Of a DNA stretch of 64,000 nt, positions 55,551-64,000 are shown one piece after another. This DNA comes from Wolfiporia cocos (Eukaryota; Basidiomycota; Agaricomycetes; Polyporales; Phaeolaceae), in the NCBI GenBank assembly GCA_029448655.1, contig JACCLO010000003.1, positions 4,340,001 through 4,404,000 on the forward strand, written 5' to 3'. The notes beneath the pieces are model-generated. The model made no database searches. It was not told where the DNA came from and saw only the letters and a list, made by a program, of their open reading frames with translations. Position 1 is the stretch's first letter; each line of letters opens with the position of its first letter. The position numbers and the translations under genes were made by a program.

Positions 55551-56245
55551 CACTGGGGCTTAGGCCCGGCTTTGAAGGGCTCGGGCTCAGCGAAATGTCA
55601 GGCCGGGCCCTCCCTGACAGCTCAGGCTCAGGCCGGGGCTTATGAGCAATCAGGAAGGACCTCAAAGTTATTGGTTTGTACAGCTCAAAATTGCAGCACA
55701 ATGCATTCAGAATGCATATATGTCCGCTATTTATTGTTGTCCTGATCTACAAGTACTTGTACAGTTGCTCATGACACTGATGGAAAATACAGGTCTTGAT
55801 CACAACCCCGATCGCAACCACGATCACAATAGTTACAAAGTTCTGCACCAACCACAAGTCATTGTATGGTTGTTGAGAATATTTAAGATGAAAGTATGCA
55901 AAATCTTGTACCAATGGGCCTATTTTTGCTCACTACAACATAGCTACAGTTGCACACCTAAAGCTGCCGGCTCAGGGCTTGGCTATGGCTGGCTCACAAT
56001 CCAAGCCAGGCCCTGAGCCATCATAAGCCACCCCCAAGGCTCAGCTCGGCCCAGCTTAAGTTGGCTCAGCCAGGCCCGGCTCATGGCTTTGAGCCAGGCT
56101 TTGCACATCACTACCTGTATGATTATTTCCATGCCCTTGAACCATCCAGGCATCTCTGGATGGTCATTGGGGAAATAGAAATCCTGTATCTCACCATTAG
56201 GTAAGCATCCAGGTCATATCTTGACACCATTCTAGGGGCACCATG

Positions 56246-56881
56246 TGACACAAGACTACTCACTTATGGATATAAGCTTGAGGTGCTGGTTAGGCGGTAG
56301 CTTTGAGGTTGTCGAAGAGACAAGAACTGGTAAGCGAGTAGAGCAGGGCGCGGTGAGATGTTATCTCAGAGTGCAAATGCAATGAATAGAATCTGAGGTG
56401 TTAACGCTCAGATATCGTAGTATATATACATGTTATATAAGACCCCTAACAGTCTTATTATGTAAGCTAATTACCCCAATCCGTACAGACGAGTCCTCGG
56501 ATACCTATGTACTTAGTAATTACAAGTAAATACATATGCCGATCAGAACCGGGATGTAGGTGTGCGGCGTAGGCCGCGCGAATAGCGTATAGTGCGCAAT
56601 CATTAGTCAGTTGGAGGCGTGACCAAACGCCGGTCCGCTGATCTAATGTGTATGACGTTTCACGGACGAGATGTCCGATTGGCTACAAGAATAGACATGT
56701 GACTTATAACGGGAACTACCGTGATTAGATACCGTTGCTACGGGAGATAACACGGCCATCATTCGGCTTGTATGTAACAAATTGTTACCAACCAGTTAAG
56801 CACTAGTTAGACGTATAAACCGTAGATAAATTCGTAGAAATATGGGAAAAATCGTATTAATACTAGGAAAATCTTGTGACA
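56246..56881 (-). mobile_element. Solo LTR, 636 bp, in the DDE transposase
   Basis: Perfect 5-bp duplication CCATG (56241-56245 and 56882-56886). On the minus strand it starts TGTCACAAG and ends TTGTGTCA. It interrupts the DDE transposase frame, which resumes on both sides. Confidence 0.92.
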
Positions 56882-58674
56882 CCATGTTGAAGATGGGAAT
56901 TTTGGCATGTACTGAGCAGAAAGTGCATCAGGTACATGCTTCTGGTGACTTGGAGCATTATAAAATATCTAGAGCCCAACAGCAAAGCCCTTTGTCTTCT
57001 CTTCAAAGATGTCAATTGCATTCTCAACTTGCTGCAGAAGGTCATCTGCAGTGAAATAGCCATCACGATTTTCCCAGCATGGAAAATCACTCTGGCATCC
57101 CTGGGAAGCACATTAGTACATATGGAGCTTGAACATGCTCTAATTGAGACTTACTTATTGTTATGAATTAACCGTCCCCATTCTGAAGATAGAAACTCTG
57201 AGATCATAATAGATGCCCCCTCTCCTTTCTTGACAAGCTTGGGACCCTCGCATGAGTGATGCCACTTGGTCTTGCAGCAATTGTTAGCATAGAAAGTTGA
57301 CTCATCATGTGTGACAAGTATAAGCTGAAAGGGATGACCACCGGGCACTGGAAAGCCATTTGGAATAGAGAGCACACCCCCATCATTGTTGTAAGTCACC
57401 ATATGCTTCTCATACTCCCTCCATCGTTCCACAAATTTGTGTCGATACTCCACAACATCAGGCCACTCATGACTGTCAATGTACATTCCATTTGCCACCC
57501 TGGAATAGCACCAATCAAAGTTGTGCAGCCATCATTGAGCAGTGCACACCAAAATCGTTGTTTTGCCGCCAAGCTTGTCCTGCATTTTGGGAGCAGATAC
57601 AAAGTCAACAATATCTTCAGCACAAAAATATCCCTTTTTTGTGATCTCCATTAGGTGTGATTGGATAGCTTGCAAGAGATCTTTGTCATCAAGAATGGAA
57701 GCATGGGGGCACTGATAGCAATGCAATGGAAATTCACCAGAATTGAGGAACTTGTTAATCCATGTCCACAACATGCACTCATATTTGACACTATGTCCAA
57801 ATGATTTCGCAGCAAGGACAGATGCCTGACGCCAGCAATATGACAAATCCGGGTCTAGGTAGAGGCTCAACGTCCCTGCCATGGCCGTAATCCATGCACA
57901 AAATGTAACATCAAGAGTCTTGTCCTTTGACTTTGCCATAAGCTTCATCAATGCTATCTTCAGTCTTAGAAAGTCCCTATATGACATAATGTTCAATTTG
58001 CGATCTGCTGCGCCCTCCGGATGCTTGTCATACAGATCCCAGAGAAGTTCATTGAGATGGTGTGTCGCGTCATCTCATGAGTTGTTCTCATTTTCAGTGA
58101 GTTCCAACACCATATTCTCAGGCAATGGCACATTTGTCGCAACTGTGTGATTGATGATGGGGGGTGGGACATTTGAGCTCTCAGTCTCATCATCAGACAA
58201 GATGTCAACCTGTGCAGGTGAGTCAGCAAATTTTTCGTAGTCCAGTAACTCAACTGACCATTGTGCTATCATCCAGCTTCTGTGATGATGGGCTGAAGAA
58301 GTGTGTAATACTTCTATAGCCCTGCTTTTCTAACTCTCTCTGTCTAGCAGCATGCCACCGCTTTGTCCAGGCAGAATTGTGTGCATAATGTCTGGGTCGG
58401 TGATTTTCTTCTCTCTTTTTCACTCCCTTGCTAACACAGCATCATGTGCCTGATGTAGGAGTGATGTGAACTGAAGGAGGGCTGCTTCACACTGGTGCTC
58501 GGATTCCTCCTTGGAATCGTCCTCTTCCTCTGAGCTCGATTCTTCCACATCCATCAACTCACAACCCACTGTTGCAGAAAGAACAGCCTTACTTTGTATG
58601 GGTTCGTCAATGTCAACTTCTTCGGCCATCTTGGGTGCTTCATCTGGTTCTCGAGACAGCACTGCAGGACCTTC

Positions 58675-59635
58675 TAGTGTTGCCGAAGTTCAGTTCAGAA
58701 CCAAGGTTCAGAACCTGAACCACCTGAACCGAACCTAGGTTCAGGTTTAGTCCAGGTCCGGTTCAGGGTAGGAAATCAAGGTTCGGTTCTTGGTTCAGGG
58801 GGGTCATAGGTACCCTTGAACCAGGTTCGAACCGGACTGAACCTTGAACCACATAGCATTAACATATTCTGTGTAGCCACTGGTGGATAAGCATCAATTA
58901 CATTTATGTTCTTGCCATCTTTGCTATAGTGTTGTTGCAGTAAGTTATGGATAGCTGGCTTCACCATAGCAAGCACCAGCACTCATATACTCTAGTCTCC
59001 CAATATGGCAAGGGCTCAACCCCATGCTGGGATCACCATGCTTTCTGTGGCACTGGGCTGCATTTGTTGCTGTCAGATGAAGTAAGAAATGTAGAAGATT
59101 ATGTTCCACTTCATATCCATGTTCCTAGGTTATATACAGTGTTGTCTAAGAATGGTTTGTTATTGAGGTTTGCCTCAGGCTAATTCACAATCATAAACTC
59201 TGATTACTGAACTGCTCAAGATGGCTGCCTTGAGTGATTATTGTGCATCTAAAATTTATGTTTACCACTCTAATCAAGATTAAGAGCCACTTTGGAATTC
59301 GGCCCAATAGACACCAAATGGAGGCACTGCAGAACTTGAAGTGTGATTACTTTAGTGGGTTCAATAGTGCCGGGAATGAGGTAGGCAATAGAGAGCAATT
59401 GGTATACATAGAAAGGTGCATGAAGTTGGTGTCTAAATTATTATTTTTACACTCTATAGAAGCAAGTAACTTAGCGGTTCGAACCTAGTTCAAACCATGA
59501 ACCGAACCTGATGAACCAGTTCACCAGGTTCAGTCCAGGTTCAGGTTCAGGTTCAGGCTGCCTGCAGTCGGTTCGGTTCTGGGTTCAGCCCTAGACTCCC
59601 CCGAACCTGAACCGAACTGAACTTCGGCAACACTA
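58675..59635. mobile_element. hAT-like non-autonomous element, family B (copy B2, 961 bp)
   Basis: Ends TAGTGTTGCCGAAGTTC and its inverse complement, subterminal GGTTCAGG/CCTGAACC runs, and an interior matching B1 in reverse. The flanking octamers (GGACCTTC and GGTGGCAA) do not match, so one side has been rearranged after insertion or the copy is chimeric. Confidence 0.85.
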
Positions 59636-59644
59636 GGTGGCAAG

Positions 59645-60927
59645 CTAGAGATGTTGAGCGGTTCTGCGACTATACTGCTTGTCTTGAAAGCCATCAGCTG
59701 CTCAGATCTGCCCCAGCTACTACATCATGTAGGGAAGGCCTTACATCTATTTGAGATATACCCACTCCAGCTACAATCACTCTCCGGAGGGGATTCTAGT
59801 GATGTGCCAGGCCCGGCTTTGGGCCATAGGCCGGGCCGGGCCAAGCCCTACTTGGGCCGGGCCAGGCCGGGCCCTACACCACGGCTTGAGACGGCCCAGG
59901 GCCCGGCTTGTGTCTCAAGCCGGGCCGGGCCAAGCCGTGAGCCCCGGGCCTGAAAGCTCTAATGGACAAAATGTCTAGTAACTATGATATAAGGATATAT
60001 ATAGTAGCAGTATGCCATATTCCAATGAAGTATGTCTATATTTTTAAATTCAAGCAAGAGGATAGTCCCATGGATTGAGTTCTTGGTGCTGAAGCCTGTC
60101 GCTCACTTTCGGGCGCCTATACAATGCCCCATTTGGAAGGTGCGCCACAGAGCACCGTGCCGGTGAAATGATGATTTCACACTATAATTCACTAATTATT
60201 GAAGATCCTGGAGCTTGGCTTTGTCAGAAGATAGTTGGAGAAGGTACGTTATGAGTTTGTGTGGCTACAGTGATGATCATCCTCACAGTGCCAGGCCCCG
60301 GGCAAGCCCCAGGCCGGGCCGGGCCAAGCCCTGGGCCGTCAATGGGGGCCCGGCCTGAGGTTTTGAAAAGCCAAGGCCGTCCAAAGCCGGGCCAAAGCCG
60401 GGGCTTTTGAGCCGGGCCGGGCCTGGCACATCACTAGGGGATTCACGCAGTATACAACCTCTTTGCGGTATGAGGATTCGTTATTAATAAGAGTAGATAC
60501 CCCACTCATGCTTCTGACACAGTACCAATTGTAGACCTGTCCCGAAATGTTGGCCTGCGGGATCTGGATATATGCATCGGGAAAAACGACATACCTCTTG
60601 CTTTGCTGGAGAAAGCGGAGACATATGGTGTGATCCAGCAAATCATCTCATCTACGCCCCCTACTGCACTTGAGACAATTCGAATTTCTATTAATCTCAA
60701 TCATTCAGAGGCTGAATCATTGATAATGTCCCATGTGCTGCTCGCATTACGTGCAGCAATATGCCCGCTGGGCCACCCCCCTCGCTCCGGAGAAGTACAC
60801 GTCGCTCAAATCGGTGAAAATGGGATTCTACGGCGTATCTGAAAGCTCCGAGAGGCAGATGAAAGCCGATTGGGACAAGCTTGCACCGATTTGGTTCCCC
60901 AGCCTCTGTTCTGGGATCATCGAGTAG
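59645..60927 (+). pseudogene. F-box/LRR-like gene remnant split by a hAT element
   Basis: The left exon (59651-59796, ATILLVLKAISCSDLPQLLH, HLFEIYPLQLQSL) continues in frame after removal of the 640-bp hAT element and its 8-bp duplication (648 bp in all). Then comes a GT-AG intron (about 60467-60522) and VPIVDLSRNVGLRDLDICIG, TALETIRISINLNHSEAES. The final part, YTSLKSVKMGFYGVS...PSLCSGIIE and a stop at 60927, is in another frame, so there is a frameshift near 60755. The repeat style fits the LRR-like tail of agaricomycete F-box proteins. The F-box itself is not seen. Confidence 0.5.
59797..60436. mobile_element. hAT-like element, family A (copy A5, 640 bp)
   Basis: Ends TAGTGATGTGCCAGG and its inverse complement; perfect 8-bp duplication GGGGATTC (59789-59796 and 60437-60444). 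Nearly identical to A2 without its LTR. Taken with A3, this gives 640 bp as the standard length of the subfamily. Confidence 0.94.
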
Positions 60928-63900
60928 GCATCAGAGTTGTATTCTGTTTCAATCTGGGGAATGCTCATCTGTATGGCTGTTGAAACAAGCGTCGGGATCG
61001 CATGAAAGAGAGCGAACGAAGTGAGCAGCGCAAGAAACAACAATGTTGGACAGCGATTTGTCTCGTCCTCGGGGTGGGGAGGCAAACGCGCAAAGTATGT
61101 ACAGCGTAAATTCTACAATAATAAGGGGTATCCTTATCTCTAAGGCACATCGTTCTGACTTGTTCAAGTACGCTAGTGTCACTGCATGGTATACCCGGCC
61201 GGCGATCGGGTATGCGCTCGCCCGGATGTTCCAACAATGGCAGTCTTGGACTTCGCGATTTATAGGTATATCATGTATCACCTAGAGATTTGCGTCATCA
61301 CGACTTCATTCCAGAGGATCGTCACGATGCACTCTTTTGCTCTTCGCATCCAGTCTGTTCTTGGCACTATAAACTTCATATGTCCAGCTCTACCAACAGC
61401 TGTACATGGATATTACCCTCCTTTATGTCACTCCAATGCTCTACATCTCTCCGAATTAATTAGGGCAATTTCACGATAATCAACGGCAGATCGTCAAGTG
61501 TGTACATGACGCTGCACCATGTCGCTATAGCAACGCCAGTGAGGTTAGCATGAAGTGGAAGACTAAGTTGCGGAATTTGGGCGTTATGCAACAATTCGTG
61601 CAATCTGTAGTAGTGCTTGCCCTTAATTAGCAAACCCACTGAAGGAGGCGCAGCGGAGAATTTAGATGCTCAGTGGGCCCTACAGAGACAGATATATAGA
61701 GTACATCATATGACCAATGATTGGTGGCGAGGAATTCTATAATCTCGAAAATAATTGAAAACATATCGACTGCTAACTATCCTCGCTACTTACCGCTCTT
61801 ATAACTATCAGCTCTTCATCCATCATTCAACCAGTTATGGGCGCTTTTTGCCGTCTAATGTACAATCCAGCCTGGTTATCCAGGACGAGTGACCCCGTGG
61901 TGGTCACATTGTGAACCCGGCAGCAATACAGGTCATGTCCAAGTTGAGAGTGTCAATGACTTGTTTGAATATTAGGGGAATGTGGCGTTTGGTGGCGTTT
62001 CGCAGCTTGCATAGAGTCAGAATATTACAAACACCGGTGTGAAACCCACCTTTCGCACACCTTTCCTACAATAAAGAATATAACGTCTAGTATCAATCTA
62101 CCAGACATTCATAGACCAGACAATCTGCACATGTCTCTTTGCAATATTTCAGGCCATCCTGCGCTATTTGGACTGCATTATGTGTAAGTTGTATGTCCCG
62201 ACGGTTTGTGCACGTTCCTATCAAAGTTTAGCAGCCTGTTCGGCTGTCTTTTCCTGTAACACAGCTTTTGTGATTTCAGCAAAAAAGCATGCCTGAGGTC
62301 ATGCCGCCTTGTATCCACCACCCTGCGAGAGCAGACAGCCACACATAGTAGAACGAGAATAGATCGGCAGGCACGCTCACTGCCACCATCCTCCGAGTCG
62401 ACAAAAGCAGAGGTCGAGGCAGTTGACCCATTGTCTGGGTAGCAATGTCTTCAGCTAAGTGGCCAACTGGTCACTGTGTAGGCAGCATGGGCCCGGAAGA
62501 CATTATATGAGACTTATTTGACGTGTGCCAGCGGCACAAACAAGTACTTGGTGGGATCTGATCAATGAGAGCCACACAGTATGGCCCAGTCACCAGTCGA
62601 GCTGTCCGCTGCTTCCTGACTTGCATCAACAAATGACCTCTCACACAATTCTTCCCTGGTATCTGAATCAATCATTGTCTACATTTGTTGGACTGATAGA
62701 ATCTGTGAGCCAGCGACCCCATGGCAACAGATCGGTATTCACTACCCACACTCATTCTTCCTCTTTCATCAGGGATTCTTCCCTGAAACTGCTGGTGATA
62801 TTCTACATAATGACACACAGAATGATGACGAGGACTGATGCGGGTAGCGCGATACCAGAAAGGCTGTTGCGGAGAGGAACTGCCACCCATTCTTGTCTCA
62901 CTCATCAACAGTTTCACCACTTAGGCTTCTTGTCTAAATCTCATTGACGCACACTTATGTGCACAGATGGGAAGATGGACCATAGAATTGATGCAAATCA
63001 AATTGTGAAGTTGATGGTTAAGTAGGACTTGGTCGAAGATTGGCTTAGCACGAGTGCCATGACATGAATGTGATTGCTGATTGACTCGGATATATCACTT
63101 CAGGCCTTGTCTGGCCATCATCTCCAATGGAGTTCACAAAAGGGCAGGAATCCATCATTGACATCAACATGAAGCAATACGATGACATGCTAGTGTCCAC
63201 GCAGCGACAATGATGCCAGCATAGTCTCCCATAATGCAAAAGGGGGCAGACAACCCTCCAGATGGATTTGGTCACTACGTATACAGGCAGGGTGCGATGA
63301 AGTGCGATTAGTGGATGAGGCGAGTCATACAAAACAACTTGTTCTGTTTTGTGCACCCTATTTTGCTGATATCAACACTTACAGGCCCAAACAGCAGACT
63401 ATCATCTTGCTCCTTATCATCCAAATCAATGACTAGCACCGCAATGAGTGTTCCTGCACAGCACATCTTGCAATCGATGGCAACTTGTCCTACTGGAGCA
63501 TCTTGGGATGTTAAGAATCAATGACTGTTTGTTATAATTCGACTGAGCTCTAATGATATTGGCCACAAAATTGATAGGCAACCGATCCTATATTGCTATT
63601 GGGCAGGTGCATACTGGCAGTGCAAATGATGGCAAGCTAAGATAGGTGACATCAGAAATGGGTGCCCTTATGTAAGCCATCCACCACCATTTACGGTGCC
63701 CCAAATTGTCACACCAAGAATGTGAATCCCAAGAATCTAATCTATTGGAAAACCTCAGCTATATGACTACTTTCATTCCTATTGAACCGTTTGGGGAGAA
63801 GCTTCCTACATCTTGAGATATTAGCCATTCAATGAATTGTTATTAAACCTCATTTTCTATGTAATGCGAGTGATATGGCACAATCTTTATCTGCCACTCC

Positions 63901-64000
63901 AAAAGTTTTGGCTGCTTATATAATGCTCACGTGACTCTATGAAATCTTATCTATACCTGATATGATCGCATCGGTGGCTGACAACGACCCTACACGTGAC
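60928..64000. other. Region without a supported gene
   Basis: A minus-strand frame at 60828-61085 (LFLALLTSFALFHAIPTLVS, hydrophobic) overlaps the F-box-like remnant on the other strand; only one of the two can be real. Frames at 62471-62920 and 63045-63356 on the minus strand are short, broken and unrecognised. A short repeat shared with 40255-40292 lies at 63638-63675. Confidence 0.4.
63638..63675 (+). repeat. Short dispersed repeat, copy 2
   Basis: Partner of 40255-40292: GATAGGTGACATCAG and GTGCCCTTATGTAA. Confidence 0.4.

Larger units (their letters stand above)
41652..55555. mobile_element. TIR element inside A4, class uncertain
   Basis: Inverted ends C(G/A)GTGAAAACTACGGTCAAG. Flanking direct repeat of about 11 bp, GGGCTTAGGCC, on both sides. 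The element carries remnants of spliced minus-strand coding sequence and was later hit by a 1064-bp LTR and a 361-bp LTR that contains the 10-kb gypsy element. Without these it is about 2.4 kb. Confidence 0.65.
41604..56113. mobile_element. hAT-like element, family A (copy A4), expanded to 14.5 kb by insertions
   Basis: Ends TAGTGATGTGCAAAGC and its inverse complement; perfect 8-bp duplication CCTGTATG (41596-41603 and 56114-56121) in the DDE transposase frame. The right 560 bases match copy A1, so the original element was about 600 bp. The rest is a second TIR element (about 41652-55555) with its own passengers. Confidence 0.9.
40466..58662 (-). pseudogene. DDE transposase gene (Tc1/IS630-like signature), split by nested insertions
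   Basis: The pieces on the minus strand read as one protein: 58662-56887 (acidic N-terminus; LLQFTSLLHQAHDAVLARE; VTHDESTFYANN; KKGEGASIMISEFLSSEWG; IFYNAPSHQ), 56245-56122 (FYFPNDHPEMPGWFKGMEII), 41603-41268 (CEPGHTDCC; LNFIEQYWG) and, after a GTGAGT...TTGCAG intron (41267-40563), 40562-40466 (WANKKYHGH, stop). Catalytic residues: D in HDEST, the second acidic residue is Tyr (IFYNAPSH where family members have an Asp) and E in NFIEQ. Stops and frameshifts add to the decay. Intervening: solo LTR 56246-56881, hAT element 41604-56113 and, inside the intron, hAT element 40616-41255. This family is common in agaricomycete genomes as an uncharacterised protein. Confidence 0.8.

Noticed and set aside
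58675..59635. Clean 8-bp target duplication for hAT copy B2
   Set aside because: The flanking octamers GGACCTTC and GGTGGCAA do not match, so the insertion site cannot be reconstructed from the sequence.
60828..61085. Minus-strand membrane protein exon
   Set aside because: It has a hydrophobic start and an open tail, but it overlaps the better supported plus-strand F-box/LRR-like remnant and no further exons were found.
62471..63356. Minus-strand transposase or host gene
   Set aside because: Frames are short and interrupted, and none shows a motif that I can name.

Overview
The window looks like a transposon-crowded, gene-poor stretch of an agaricomycete (mushroom-forming basidiomycete) genome. 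The evidence is short spliceosomal introns with CTRAY-type branch points, TKL-type kinases with an HGDLK catalytic loop, a DUF6533-type membrane protein, F-box/LRR-type genes, a fungal ZIP zinc transporter, and mobile elements typical of fungi (Ty3/gypsy chromoviruses, hAT-like non-autonomous elements, a Tc1-like DDE transposase). No bacterial, organellar or CRISPR feature is seen.

Layout. 1-4024: the gag end and 5' LTR of a gypsy-like element on the minus strand, then a solo LTR of the same 708-bp family in the opposite orientation. 4350-10975: a host block with a spliced TKL kinase (A), exons of a small membrane protein and a ZIP transporter. 14100-22050: a DUF6533 gene broken by insertions and followed by nested LTR/hAT insertions. 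22460-32700: a second, inverted copy of 4350-10975, carrying an internal deletion and expanded by a 717-bp hAT-like element and a 4.8-kb TIR-bounded insertion. Its kinase (B) lacks the 54-bp segment that holds the start codon in A. 33237-35531: a third, diverged kinase (C). 36670-39010: F-box/LRR genes in a roughly 1.1-kb tandem duplication. 39355-40045: a 22-bp minisatellite. 40466-58662: one minus-strand DDE transposase gene split over 18 kb by successive insertions. The innermost of these is a complete 10,000-bp Ty3/gypsy element (44507-54506) with identical LTRs. 59645-60927: an F-box/LRR-like pseudogene split by a hAT-like element. 60930-64000: no gene I can support.

Two things stand out. 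First, the intact gypsy element carries a 307-codon ORF upstream of gag, and its Pol ends in a chromodomain followed by a dUTPase domain with all five motifs. Second, there are at least four families of non-autonomous hAT-like elements (8-bp target duplications, YARNG-type termini). The subterminal DNA of each is built from its own short, self-complementary word (GGCCCGGC-like, GGTTCAGG/CCTGAACC, GGACCGGTCC, or ATGTATATAC-like). Exact target duplications and additive lengths allow the order of insertion to be read directly. For example, a 1153-bp hAT copy equals the 640-bp core plus a 508-bp solo LTR plus 5 bp.
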